The translations under genes were made by a program, and so were the position numbers. Positions 55,045 to 64,000 of a DNA stretch of 64,000 nt are shown here, one piece after another (the stretch's first letter is position 1; each line of letters begins with the position of its first letter). The notes under the pieces were generated by a model, which saw only the letters and a list, made by a program, of their open reading frames with translations, was not told where the DNA came from and ran no database searches. The stretch comes from Grammothele lineata. Taxonomy: Eukaryota; Basidiomycota; Agaricomycetes; Polyporales; Polyporaceae. Location of the stretch: positions 364,221-428,220 of the forward strand of contig NDFF03000388.1 in NCBI GenBank assembly GCA_002150815.3. Reading direction: 5' to 3'.

Positions 55045-57374
55045 ATGTCCACGTCCACTCCTGCGCTTCCGCTCCCCCAAGACATAGATTCCTTTCTGAC
55101 CTGGGTGACGGGGCGCAAAGTGCGTGACCTACGTCGCGTCGACGAGGTCGCATGGTGCTCTCTTGCGGTCAAGCTCTGTACTCAAGCTAACGATGTACGC
55201 TCCACCTCTCCGTACTTTTCTGATTCGTGTTGATGCTATATCGATCTAAGACCTGCCCGCGTTTGGCTATGGGCTCATGCGTCAGGCCGCGCAGACGACG
55301 CGCCTCGCTATGGAGACCAGCACAATGCCCGAGTACGTCAAGCGCAGTGTCCCCTTGCTGCTCGAGCGGTTCTGCACCATGCGCAAGAATGGGCAACATG
55401 AGAGTAGCGACGACGAGTTGCGCCTGTGGATGGATGTCTTCGGTCCGACGTTTGGTACGATTCCCGCCTCCTCCGATGGTGTTGCAGACCGTTGCGATGC
55501 GCTCTACGCCGTCGAGCAGCTCTGCGCGAACGACGCGGCCGCTGTGCAGGTGTCGGAGGCTCCGGGGATTACGCTCGCCCCGCCGACGCCGATCGTCACC
55601 TCCGCGCAGGCCGCCCCTGCTCCTGCTGGGGGCTCTCCTCCCTCTGAGTCGCCACCACCCACGTTACCGAGCAAGGGGAAGGGGAAGCAGAAAGCCGTCG
55701 CCCTGGTCGACTCCTCCTCGGAAGAGGACACCGCGAGCTCTGAGATTGAGGTCCTGTCGGCCACCGCCATCGCGAAGCTGAAGGAAAAGAAGTCGGCCAT
55801 CTCGCTGACCGTCGATGACGTTGTCCAGATGAAGCATGATCCTCCGCCACTGGATATCCTGTACGCGTGCGACTGGTGTTTCACCCGCAGCCATGCTTGT
55901 CCTGGTTACGGGTTCCCTGGTTCCACCTCTGTGAACTGTATGGAGTGTGCAGCTGCACATCGCACTTGCCGTTTCCGCAACCTCCACGCCGATGGGGTGA
56001 TATGTGGTACGCGTCCCGCTCCTGCGATTCATGTCATGTGTTGCTGACGGGGTGGAGGCAGTAGAGAATAAGGATCAGGCCATCTACGATCCCGAGGACG
56101 GGTGGTTCATTCGCGTTGGGATCAGCCCCTCCGCGCGAGAGATTGTCGAGGGAATGATCAACTTCTTCACCTCTACTGTGCGTCCTGGCGAGGTGCTCCG
56201 CTGGCGCGGTACTGGTGATCAGCAGCCGAGGCCACCGAACCGGCAGAACTTCGAACCCTTCAAGTTCACTTTGGACCGTTCCGTAACAATGTTCGCGTTC
56301 ATCGGCTGGGTCGCGAGTACGCAGAACACTTCAAAGAAGGAGTTCGCATTGGAGAAAGAGGAGGTGACAAGGATTCTCGATCCCAAAGGCTAGCCATCGT
56401 TGGCTATGCGTCACCCTGATGAGGCGGGCAAGCCGCGGCCGTGCCGGCTTGCTGGGCGCGAGACCACACTGGGGGAGTTGTTTACAGCCCTCCAAAACGC
56501 AGAGTCGCGTGGAGAACGCCCGCCGCACGGGATCCCCTGGCCTGCGGAATGTCGGGCTGTCGTCAGCGTGCCCAAACCGCGTAAGCCAGGCAAGGTCACT
56601 GCTCGTCCCGTGAAACGCGAGCGCAGCTCGCCTACGCTCGATTCCACCACCGGGCAAGGAGATGACGATTATCCCGACGCTGCGACTGCAACGCCAGCCC
56701 CCCCGACCGGTACTCGCGTAACGCGGAACTCAAAGCGCAAGGCTGCCGCGAAGATGTCGCCACCTCCGGGAAAACTCCCCGCTCCCGTGGTTGCGGTTCC
56801 ACCCAAGCGTAAGCGGACCAGCTCAGATATGCAGGTGCGCTCGTCTTCGTCCGTTGTGGGTTTCTTGGGCCAACCGCAAGGTTCGTACCAGGCTGCGCGG
56901 ACGTATGGCCGTGGTTCGTGCAGCTCCGTCACGGTCGTTCCTCTCTTCCCCAGCCTCTCCGAGCCCACCGGGCGTGCGGGTTCATCGAGTTCGTCTGCTG
57001 TGCCAGACCTCGGGTCCTTCCGTGGGTCGCCCTCCGTCGCATCGTTCGCCAGCCCGCCCCTCACCGGTCTCCCCGGCGTCCGACTCAACGTTCGTGATGA
57101 GTTTTCAAACTTCTTCCGGACGTTGCAGGCTGTCCAGTCTTCCGCCGGCATGATCAAGTACTACGTGCACCAGGAGGAGACTGCGGAGCCGGGTACGGCT
57201 CGTGCCTTCGGTGAACCCCTTGGCAACCCGATCCTGGACACCGTGCCGGTCAATAGCCCTGCGTGGACGCTCCCTGAGCTCCGGGCGGTCGTGCGCTCTG
57301 TCGTGCAAGCGATCGCGGAGGTAGTGGATGGGGCTTTGCCAGTGGAAGGTGAGGATGTCGATATGGTTGAGTAG
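55045..57374 (+). CDS. Antisense accessory gene 3: Zn2Cys6-like cluster protein, with one in-frame TAG
   Basis: ATG 55045 gives MSTSTPALPLPQDIDSFLTW and VRDLRRVDEVAWCSLAVKL. A 91-nt intron (55195-55285) joins TQAND to AAQTTRLAME. A Pro/Ser linker and an acidic Ser stretch follow. Then comes a cluster at 55868-55969 with spacing C-x2-C-x6-C-x12-C-x2-C-x6-C, the fungal binuclear zinc pattern. A second intron (GTACGC, branch GCTGAC, GGCAG; about 56008-56061) leads to VENKDQAIYDPEDGWFIRVG and, to 56390, ILDPKG. TAG at 56391-56393 then interrupts the frame, which stays open to 57374 with basic patches (RVTRNSKRKAAAK, PPKRKRTSS). About 735 residues if the TAG is an acquired stop. It may bind nucleic acid. 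Opposite strand to gag-pol. Confidence 0.55.
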
Positions 57375-57665
57375 GCCTGCTTGCCCTTCGCGTCTTCGTC
57401 GCCCGCGTGCCTGTGCGCTGTGTAATGTTAGCCTGGTATCTGTGTCTGAGACTGTATCGCGTCCGTTGTAGACCATGAGATCGTGTAAGATAGCTCTGTA
57501 TGTAGTGAATGAATGTGGTCTTGCTTCGCATTGACTGGAGCGGCAAATGATGATTATGTGCTTGCGCAAAAGAAGGTGTAGTCATTGGGTTCAAAAGGAT
57601 CGCGTAACCCAGTCAGAGTAAGAGAGAGGAAAGATATATATTGAAGCGAACATAAATAAAGAAGC
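57375..57665. other. Spacer between converging accessory gene 3 and pol
   Basis: 291 bp holding the 3' end of the antisense block and the 3' flank of pol, with AT-rich ATATATATTG and AATAAA-like bases near 57635-57660. Expected to hold poly(A) signals for the plus-strand genes. No gene seen. Confidence 0.5.
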
Positions 57666-60600
57666 CTACTCCTCCCCCCAACTGAAATCCTGACCGTCCG
57701 CGGTCAGTATGAAAGATCGCCGGAATAGGAAGCTATAGTACGCAAGGGAAGAGGAAGTGATAGAGTCCGAGGGTGCATCATCGGTGAGTTCTAAAGCAAG
57801 TGAAGGTTCCTCGTCGTCGCCATTATCATCGTGCTCAATGAGCTCAGAGACGCGCTCCACTGGAATATCGAGGTCTTCATCGCGGAACGGCAATGGGGTG
57901 ACGCGTCGGGGAAAATACGGGATGACGCGATAAGCTGCAACTGGCCTGTCGAAGACTGCGCCATCAAGCTCCGCAAGGATGTACGCGCCTCCGCGGTTGC
58001 GTGCGATGACGAGCAACGGACCCAGGTAGCGGGGGCGTGTCTTCCGGTCCAAGTACTTCTTGATGGCTGTGTTACGCATGAGAACCAGTGTGCCGCGATG
58101 GAAGTCGTACCCGTGTATTTGATTCAGATGATGTTCTTCGAAGATGCGGGCATGCTCCAGGCGTTCTTCGTATATGGAGTCCCGCAGGTCGTGGATGAAG
58201 GCGGCACGGGCTGTGAGGGCATGCGCGCGGCGTGCAATGAGATCGCTAGTAGAGAGTAACGCTGTCAGCGGCGGCGAGAGATAGGTGGCTTCTACAAGGT
58301 CGAAGGGTAGGATTGGATGAGAACCAGTGATCGCGAAGTATGGAGAGCACCCCATGCGCTTGCGGATGGTGACGCGGTCGGCCCAGAACACTGCGTAGAC
58401 GCGAGAGAGCCACTTGCTTGCATCTCCTTCGCACGACTTGATCAGTGCCTCCCGGATGTGGAAGTGCGGACCCTCTACAATGCCATTTGCACGTGAGTTA
58501 TACCCGGAGATGCGTATGTGCGTGATGTGGTATGTCTTCGCGACATACTCGAGCGCGGCCACCCACGCGGAGCTGTTATCAGACACGATCTCGCTCAGCG
58601 CGCCCCAGCGACAAAGGAACTCTTGATAAATCCAGTCCCCAATTGTCTTCGCGGTCTCGGTCTGGACTGCGCGGCCTTCTCCCCAGGATGTACACGCGCA
58701 GCGGCCATGCAGAATGTGCCAACCGTTGGGCATGACCATAGAGTCTACATGTACACGTGCCATGGGCGACGAAGGGAGGGGGACAGTGGGCGGGACAAGA
58801 ATGCGAGTTGTTTGGTGAATTTGGCACTTGTGGCAAGTCTTCACATACCACGCGACGTCACGGTGAATATCTGGCCACCAGAAGCGATCACATATAAAGG
58901 CCCGCGTGGCGAAGAGGCCGCGGTGACCGATATAGTTGTGGAACTCGACGAGTGCACGTGGCCGGATGTGCTGGTCAAGAACATGTTTATGCTGCCCGTC
59001 CTCACTCCTCTTCCAGAGCTGGTCAAGGTCATCCAAGAAGAACTGGGCCGCGAACTTCATGAAGGCAACGTAGGCCCGATCTGTCAGTCCGTCCGGGCGG
59101 GAGAGCGGTTCGCGCAACCACGCGCGCACCAGTACAAGCCGTTCATCTGCCTCGATCGCCTGAGGGAACCGTGGAAAGGTGGTATACGTGGGAAGAGATA
59201 TCTGCGAGAGCTTCGCCGCGGTACCGTTCATCTGCTTGAAGAAGACCGATACAAGCGGACCTGCCGTGGGGACTCCAAGCATCATCGGTGTGTCGCTTAC
59301 GTCGCAGATTGTAAAGGGAGGGTTGAGCATGTGAACAAAGCCCTGGACCTTGTCAACCCAATCACTAAACTCCTCCATCTCGGTTCCACGGTCGCCGTCC
59401 TCTGGCTGCGCGTGCCGACGAGAGAGGCCATCCGGGGAGTGGGAGGTTCCTGGGACATGAACTAGCTCGAAGTGGAAGAGGAGGATCAACATTATCCACC
59501 TGTTGATTGATGCGCTGGGCATGATGTCAGGGTTCGCGAGCATTCCATGTATGTAGCTCGCATTTGTCTCGACAATGAGACGCTGGATGCCAATCAGATA
59601 GAGCCTCAGCGCTGCCAAGGCTCGGTATAAGCCGTATAGCTCGAGCTTCGGTTGGGAGAAACGCGACTCGCGCGCATTGAGGGTGATGGAGCCGAAGCGA
59701 CTATAGTAACGCCACGGAGGGGAAGTACCATGTTCCTGGCAGAGGTGGAAGCCAATAGCGATGATGGAAGTATCAACTGCTAGAATGACGGGTGCGTCAG
59801 ATTCGTAGTCGATGGGACGGAGAGCGGGAGAGTCCAGTAAGGCCTGTTTCAGGTCTGCCATCGCGGCTTCCTGGTTGGGGCCGAACTCGAATGGTACGTC
59901 CTTCCGCGTGAGCTTGAGCAAGTGGTGCGCGTGTTTCGCAGAATTCTTGATGAAGATACGCGCGACACTGATGGTCCCCAGGAAAGTGCGCACTTCGGAG
60001 AGGTCGCGACACCCAACCCAGTTCATGACCGCCTCCACACGATCGCTGCCAGGCGTGCGCCCCTCGCGCGTACACCAATGCCCTATGACCGCGAGCTCGA
60101 TGTCGATCGGGTGAAACTTCCCTGGCTTCGCGGAGAATGTCCCACCGCAATACTTCATGCACGTGACGATGCGGTTCAGGCCGCCAAAGTGCTCCCATAT
60201 GTATCGACGAATGCCCGGGTTTGCAGGAATCACTTCATAGGAACCGTCGGGACGCTGATAAGTGTCCTTTGGGCCCTTCACGGGGACATCGTCAATGTAG
60301 GGAACTGTGAGGTGGGGAATCTCCGGCTGCAGAATGAATGTAACGTCCTCGTAGAAGATGGGGACAGAATTCGACCAGCCCATGGGGAGCTTGACGAGCC
60401 GGTATGCTCCAAAGGGGGTCTGGAATGTTGTAACGTCGCGAGAGCTCTCTGCGATCTCCCGCTGGTCGTAACCAACATAAAGGTCAAGCGCTCCGAGACA
60501 TGCGCGACCCGCGAATTGCTCAGCGAGCTGGTCGGTGATGGGTGGAACACCAGAGTGCTGGATGGTGACTGCATTGAGAGGCTCTAGGCTATGCACGAGC

Positions 60601-61484
60601 CGTAGGCTTGTTCCATCCTTCTTCAACACGCAGAACCAGCGCGAACGGTAAGAGGAGTTGGAGGGCTCGTAGACACCCGTGTCGATCTTCTGCTTGATGA
60701 TCTCGCAGACTTGCTTATACAACCCAGGCGGAATGGGGATATTCTTAAGCACCCATGGCGTATGAGGGATGATCGGGATGTCGATAGGGGGAAAGAAGTC
60801 AGGACGCAAGCAGCCACGTTCGGAGTTGTCCCACGCAAACGCTAAGTTGTGTTTGCACATGAAGTCGTCGAGGAGATCCAGCTCCGCGGGGGTGAGAATG
60901 TGTTGATGGTCCCGTCGCACGCGATCGCGGCGCTCCTGCGTGTACCGACCGGTGGGAATGAATGGAGGGGGATTGGGATCTAAGGTGGGCATAGTGTCTA
61001 AGGGATCGCCGATGATGTGCCGCTGGATGCGGAACCTGGAAGGGAGATCAGCCACAACAGGCCTGACCTTCTTCGCGACGGGCTTGTGTTTCTTCGTTTG
61101 TTTGGGTTTTGGCTCCTTCGTGAACGTATAGGCTTCTGCGGGGCGCTGCTCTATGGGATAAATACACGTACGAGACAGAGACGAGGGACGAGACGAGATA
61201 GGAGACGTAGAAGAGACACATTCTTGGGCGTTGACGTGGGTTTTTGGCTTTTCAGGAACGGCAGAGAAGAAGGTGGAAACTTCAGGAGTATCGCAGGCTG
61301 ATAGATATAGAGATGTGAGAAAAGGATACGAGGACTGCTCCAGGATCGCGAACGCAGAAAACGAGGAGGCGGGGGTATCACCGTCGACTTTTAGAAGAAC
61401 CGCGACCTCGTCCGCGTCCACCGGGAGGTCCTCGAAATTCAAAAACCCGAAGCAGGACCAGTGGTGGGACGGAGACCCGGCCAA
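57666..61484 (-). CDS. Ty3/gypsy pol: reverse transcriptase, RNase H, integrase
   Basis: A single open frame of 1,272 codons from ATG 61484. [14 protein letters not shown] (about 246), [11 protein letters not shown] (331), [15 protein letters not shown] (358) and the catalytic YIDD at 396-399. RNase H: AVDTS (Asp571), QPKLELYG (Glu615), then VETNASYI where residue 641 is Asn in place of the Asp expected, and PDGLSRR (Asp685). Integrase: zinc site His849, His854, Cys884, Cys887; core Asp914, Asp969, Glu1004 with the D-D-35-E spacing. A GPY/F-like [17 protein letters not shown] module follows. The protein ends GQDFSWGEE, whose codons form a polypurine tract. It overlaps the protease frame by 46 nt in the -1 frame. 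Long and undamaged, so recently active. Confidence 0.9.
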   Translation of the reverse strand: MAGSPSHHWSCFGFLNFEDLPVDADEVAVLLKVDGDTPASSFSAFAILEQSSYPFLTSLYLSACDTPEVSTFFSAVPEKPKTHVNAQECVSSTSPISSRPSSLSRTCIYPIEQRPAEAYTFTKEPKPKQTKKHKPVAKKVRPVVADLPSRFRIQRHIIGDPLDTMPTLDPNPPPFIPTGRYTQERRDRVRRDHQHILTPAELDLLDDFMCKHNLAFAWDNSERGCLRPDFFPPIDIPIIPHTPWVLKNIPIPPGLYKQVCEIIKQKIDTGVYEPSNSSYRSRWFCVLKKDGTSLRLVHSLEPLNAVTIQHSGVPPITDQLAEQFAGRACLGALDLYVGYDQREIAESSRDVTTFQTPFGAYRLVKLPMGWSNSVPIFYEDVTFILQPEIPHLTVPYIDDVPVKGPKDTYQRPDGSYEVIPANPGIRRYIWEHFGGLNRIVTCMKYCGGTFSAKPGKFHPIDIELAVIGHWCTREGRTPGSDRVEAVMNWVGCRDLSEVRTFLGTISVARIFIKNSAKHAHHLLKLTRKDVPFEFGPNQEAAMADLKQALLDSPALRPIDYESDAPVILAVDTSIIAIGFHLCQEHGTSPPWRYYSRFGSITLNARESRFSQPKLELYGLYRALAALRLYLIGIQRLIVETNASYIHGMLANPDIMPSASINRWIMLILLFHFELVHVPGTSHSPDGLSRRHAQPEDGDRGTEMEEFSDWVDKVQGFVHMLNPPFTICDVSDTPMMLGVPTAGPLVSVFFKQMNGTAAKLSQISLPTYTTFPRFPQAIEADERLVLVRAWLREPLSRPDGLTDRAYVAFMKFAAQFFLDDLDQLWKRSEDGQHKHVLDQHIRPRALVEFHNYIGHRGLFATRAFICDRFWWPDIHRDVAWYVKTCHKCQIHQTTRILVPPTVPLPSSPMARVHVDSMVMPNGWHILHGRCACTSWGEGRAVQTETAKTIGDWIYQEFLCRWGALSEIVSDNSSAWVAALEYVAKTYHITHIRISGYNSRANGIVEGPHFHIREALIKSCEGDASKWLSRVYAVFWADRVTIRKRMGCSPYFAITGSHPILPFDLVEATYLSPPLTALLSTSDLIARRAHALTARAAFIHDLRDSIYEERLEHARIFEEHHLNQIHGYDFHRGTLVLMRNTAIKKYLDRKTRPRYLGPLLVIARNRGGAYILAELDGAVFDRPVAAYRVIPYFPRRVTPLPFRDEDLDIPVERVSELIEHDDNGDDEEPSLALELTDDAPSDSITSSSLAYYSFLFRRSFILTADGQDFSWGEE
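57671..57707 (-). repeat. Pol-end copy of the polypurine tract (internal)
   Basis: Encodes the last residues of pol ([12 protein letters not shown]) and matches 53287-53323 at 33 of 37 positions. It marks the right-hand boundary of the antisense block. Confidence 0.75.
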
Positions 61485-62278
61485 CCCTCTCCACGGTCGT
61501 ATGTCGGGACAACGGCAACCTTCTTCGTGTTCGGGCAGCGGATAGTGAGGCGATGGCCGCTGGGCCCGCTTGTCTCAACAATGGTGCTCGCAAGTTTATC
61601 GAAGGGCCTACCAAGGAGAACGTCGTACGCGGTGTCGCGCATCACGTGCATCTGGAGGTAGAGGACGATGTCACTAGTGGGGATAACAAAGGGCACGTTG
61701 ACCGTGACTCCGAGGGAGCCGTTAATCGACCCGTTCACGGACTCCATCCTCAGGACCTTATCGGGATTGTACGAGAGCCCTAACTTCTTGCAAAGCTGCT
61801 CACTGATCGAGACAATCATGCTCCCTGGATCGAGTATGCACTCGATGGGGGCAGTGGAGTCATTAATGTGCGCCCACACTGTCCGGAGGTTCGATAGCGG
61901 GGGAGCGACCACGATGGGGACCCCTTGTGCATTGGGTGTGGTGGGGGACTTGCTTGCCACCACGAACGTGGACGCATCCCCCTGCCCGTCCACGGCGTCC
62001 GCATACTCCTCCTCATCATCCTCGGAGACCTCCTCGATGTATGTGGTTGTGACGCGGGGCGTCGACTCCGACCTCATGCGCGCGATCATGTCGTCCACCA
62101 CCTGGGCGTCATTGGACTTCGGATCACAGAACGCTACACGTCGTATTGCGGTCCCATCATGAACGTGCTTCGCGAACTCAGGGGCGATGCTGAGGAGTTC
62201 TCCGGTCGTAAGCGTGATCTCCTTGTTCAGAAAGCGCTCCTCCACCCGATCAACCGCTTTCGCGTCGTGGAACTTCAT
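61439..62278 (-). CDS. Ty3/gypsy aspartic protease frame
   Basis: Frame of 279 codons from ATG 62278 ([20 protein letters not shown]). After an acidic linker the retropepsin-like core reads [20 protein letters not shown], with D-P-G-S where retroviral-type proteases have D-(S/T)-G, followed by [20 protein letters not shown] and [15 protein letters not shown], the second conserved Gly-Arg-Pro-Phe block. The start codon overlaps the gag stop as ATGA. The stop at 61439 lies 46 nt inside pol. Each junction is a shift to the -1 frame, so the three products could come from frameshifting or reinitiation. Confidence 0.82.
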   Translation of the reverse strand: MKFHDAKAVDRVEERFLNKEITLTTGELLSIAPEFAKHVHDGTAIRRVAFCDPKSNDAQVVDDMIARMRSESTPRVTTTYIEEVSEDDEEEYADAVDGQGDASTFVVASKSPTTPNAQGVPIVVAPPLSNLRTVWAHINDSTAPIECILDPGSMIVSISEQLCKKLGLSYNPDKVLRMESVNGSINGSLGVTVNVPFVIPTSDIVLYLQMHVMRDTAYDVLLGRPFDKLASTIVETSGPSGHRLTIRCPNTKKVAVVPTYDRGEGWPGLRPTTGPASGF

Positions 62279-63666
62279 TGTGGACTTCGTCTGGAAGGCT
62301 GACCGGCCCGCATTACGGACCGGAATTGCAGGGGCTTTCTGCGTGACGTCAACCGGTACAGCCTAGGCGGTCCTCGTGGAGCGAACTGCTGCAGTTGATG
62401 CGCGAAACCGGGAGGTGGCTGCTGAGGCATCACGGCGGGTATAGCCTGCTGTAGGCCGGCGACCATCGCATTTGCCTGGTCCATGCGCACTTGAGAGAGC
62501 ATTGATGAGAGCTGGGCGAAGCATGAATCTAATTCTTCGCACTTGATGTATCCATCCAGAACCGGAGGGGCGACCGTCGGGGCCATGGCGGGCGACGCGA
62601 CCGCCGATGCTACGATGGGCTGTACGACTCCGAGCGGACCTGCACCTATAACCTCCGCGGTACGGTGGCGAAGAGCGTAGATCGCGGCAGCGTTGATCTC
62701 CGCGACAGTTGGGGCATCAGGATTGAACTGGGGGTCCGCGACGAGGCGCATCTGAATCGTTCGCGCGATGTCGCCAGAGAAGGACTGTAGGAGAAGCCGG
62801 GCTCCTTCCGCTTGGGACATGGCAGTCGTTGACTGGCTAAGGTAGGTGATGATCACATTGAACCGTCGGTAGAAGGCCTGGTACTCTGCGAGCGATTGGA
62901 AGCCGACTCCCGGGGCACGCTGGCCTTTGTACTCAGCCATGATCGCGCGAAGGTCCTCTACCTTCCACTGGTGCTCAAGGCCTTTGTAACCGTATTGAGC
63001 GGTCACGTCATCACAGAAGTCCTCGTACGTCTTCGTTACATCAGAGAAGCTCGCCAGACCCTTCCAAATGTACTCCGTGGAGCCCGGAGAGTAGTAGACT
63101 GCGTGCTTCTTGCATTCCGTGTCATCGGAGAGATTTGCGCGACTGAAGAGGGCCTCAAGATCCTGGAAGAACCGGAGGACCGTGGCAACGTTTTCGGGAT
63201 CGAAGAATGGGTAGGTACGGCCACCGCGGAGGGGCATCTGCACGTGAGGACCCCAGACAGGCATCCTGACTCTAGGGGCTGGACGTTGATGCGGAGGGGC
63301 AGAAGGACGCAAGTGTGATATGGGAGCGGGGGAAGGGCGCGGGGGGGATAACTCACGTTCACGAATAGCACGAATGAGGTGATCAAGAAGCTCGTCTTGT
63401 TGGGATTGAGGTAGGCCGGAGTCACGAACAAGGGCGCGTGCAGTGCGCTCGTCTTGTAGCCCGTTGGGATCAGAGATGTCCGCGGAGTCGGTAGATTGTG
63501 ACTGCAGGGAGCTTGGCGGGGTGGCGAGCGGGGTAAGGGATCCTGTGAAGGGGCTCGATGTGGTGTCTCGCGGAGAGCTGTTTTGTGGGGAGTGGAAAAA
63601 GGAGGAGTCTGGGTTGTCGCCGAAGTGTTGATGAATCGCGTCGAGAAGCTTGTCACGGCTTCGCAT
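62275..63666 (-). CDS. Ty3/gypsy gag (capsid) protein
   Basis: 463 codons from ATG 63666 (MRSRDKLLDAIHQHFGDNPD). A Pro/Ser-rich start is followed by the capsid-like core: RTYPFFDPENVATVLRFFQD LEALF (a gypsy gag hallmark), KKHAVYYSPGSTEYIWKGLAS, YEDFCDDVTAQY, SLAEYQAFYRRFNVIITYL and ARLLLQSFSGDIARTIQMRL. The C-terminus is Gln/Pro-rich and ends in a basic stretch. No CCHC zinc knuckle is present before the stop, which many related gags have at this place. The stop TGA at 62275-62277 overlaps the protease start. Confidence 0.85.
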   Translation of the reverse strand: MRSRDKLLDAIHQHFGDNPDSSFFHSPQNSSPRDTTSSPFTGSLTPLATPPSSLQSQSTDSADISDPNGLQDERTARALVRDSGLPQSQQDELLDHLIRAIRERELSPPRPSPAPISHLRPSAPPHQRPAPRVRMPVWGPHVQMPLRGGRTYPFFDPENVATVLRFFQDLEALFSRANLSDDTECKKHAVYYSPGSTEYIWKGLASFSDVTKTYEDFCDDVTAQYGYKGLEHQWKVEDLRAIMAEYKGQRAPGVGFQSLAEYQAFYRRFNVIITYLSQSTTAMSQAEGARLLLQSFSGDIARTIQMRLVADPQFNPDAPTVAEINAAAIYALRHRTAEVIGAGPLGVVQPIVASAVASPAMAPTVAPPVLDGYIKCEELDSCFAQLSSMLSQVRMDQANAMVAGLQQAIPAVMPQQPPPGFAHQLQQFAPRGPPRLYRLTSRRKPLQFRSVMRAGQPSRRSPQ

Positions 63667-63760
63667 AGCTCGGGTATTCGTGGTGGGAAATGGATGGGGA
63701 GAAATGGAGTGGAGAGTGGATAGGGGCGACAGCAGGAGTTGGCCTTTGAGGATTAAAACC
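63667..63760 (-). other. Gypsy leader between PBS and gag
   Basis: Untranslated leader of 94 bp; nothing else seen in it. Confidence 0.6.
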
Positions 63761-63778
63761 CCCTCGCGGTGGGCTCCA
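63761..63778 (-). promoter_or_regulatory. Primer-binding site of the gypsy element
   Basis: On the minus strand, four bases after the LTR end (...CCACCTCA), the sequence TGGAGCCCACCGCGAGGG begins with TGG, complementary to a tRNA 3' CCA end. The matching tRNA was not identified. Confidence 0.7.
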
Positions 63779-63782
63779 CTAA

Positions 63783-64000
63783 TGAGGTGGTCTCACCTAT
63801 CCAATCAACCCAAACTGACTGAGAGGACTAGCGAAGACCTATAACACCCAAAAGAATATGGTAGGGTGTAGGGGGAGGGAGAGTCAGCCTCAGGTTCCCT
63901 GCGTGTCGGAGGATAGGGGAAGGGTGGAAGTGAGCTCTGCGTAGAGGGAGGAAGTTTCCGCGGAGGGAGCGGGGATTCGTAATAGGGGTCTCGTAATGGG
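63783..64000 (-). repeat. Gypsy 5' LTR, partial at window edge
   Basis: Begins TGAGGTGG at 63783 and matches 52528-52745. Differences seen: GGTCTCACC against GGTCACACC, ATATGGTAGG against ATATAGTAGG, and GTGTAGGGG against GTGTAAGGG. The rest lies outside the window. Confidence 0.88.

Larger units (their letters stand above)
52528..64000 (-). mobile_element. Very large Ty3/gypsy LTR retrotransposon with antisense gene block, right end outside window
   Basis: Two direct LTR copies begin with the same bases at 52528 and 63783. Between them, on the minus strand, come a primer-binding site, gag, protease and pol in the usual gypsy order. Past pol, and before the left (3') LTR, lies about 4.3 kb with three genes on the plus strand. 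If the right LTR is as long as the left (759 bp), the whole element would be about 12 kb. The first 218 bp of the LTRs differ at three positions by eye, so the insertion is fairly recent. It is nested in a copia element. The target duplication cannot be checked because the right end is missing. Confidence 0.82.

Noticed and set aside
1..64000. CRISPR arrays, bacterial operons or prokaryotic signals
   Set aside because: None seen; spliceosomal introns and gene content are clearly eukaryotic nuclear.

Overview
This is nuclear DNA from a filamentous basidiomycete, most likely a polypore-like agaricomycete. The genes are dense and intron-rich, with introns of about 50-60 bp (GTRNGY donors, CTNAC branch sites). 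Several proteins are of kinds typical of Agaricomycetes: a DUF6533 membrane protein, a fungal Kgd4, and gag-pol elements of basidiomycete style. No species can be named from the sequence alone.

Positions 1-44,816 form an ordinary housekeeping block. In order: the 3' part of RNA polymerase III subunit RPC1 (+), a DUF6533 membrane protein (-), a secreted S10 serine carboxypeptidase (-), Kgd4 of the 2-oxoglutarate dehydrogenase complex (-), a Rab escort protein (-), a gar2/Nsr1-type nucleolar RRM-RGG protein (+), a CPA-family cation/proton antiporter (+), a histidine phosphatase (+), the G-alpha chaperone/GEF RIC8 (-), Mediator MED10 (-), a hotdog acyl-CoA thioesterase (+), a METTL16-type RNA m6A methyltransferase (-), two unrecognised proteins transcribed divergently (- and +), a coilin-like protein (-) divergent from SEC63 (+), a large SH3 polarity protein of Tea4/Bud14 type (-), a C2H2 zinc-finger factor (-) and TFIID subunit TAF11 (+). 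The set is chromosomal core with no functional cluster; several neighbours share short bidirectional promoters.

Positions 44,817-51,724 are AT-richer, repeat-rich and free of intact genes. They hold an AAGCC-rich tract, a near-perfect inverted pair of about 260-bp arms with tRNA-like boxes, a family of diverged copies of an ATGACATGATTCAAGT-like motif, a 50-bp hairpin, a 206-bp-period direct repeat, and a frame-broken coding relic of unknown family.

Positions 51,725-64,000 are nested retrotransposons. A Ty1/copia 3' end (RNase H tail plus a 361-bp LTR that contains a class-II tRNA-like sequence) is interrupted inside its RNase H region by a very large Ty3/gypsy element on the minus strand. 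This element (LTR 52,528-53,286; second LTR from 63,783 off the window edge) carries PBS, gag, protease and pol. Between the end of pol and its 3' LTR lies about 4.3 kb encoding three genes in the OPPOSITE orientation (53,368-57,374). One of them has a perfect C-x2-C-x6-C-x12-C-x2-C-x6-C zinc-cluster spacing. This antisense block is bounded on both sides by the same 37-nt pol-end/polypurine-tract sequence. It is the most unusual structure in the window.
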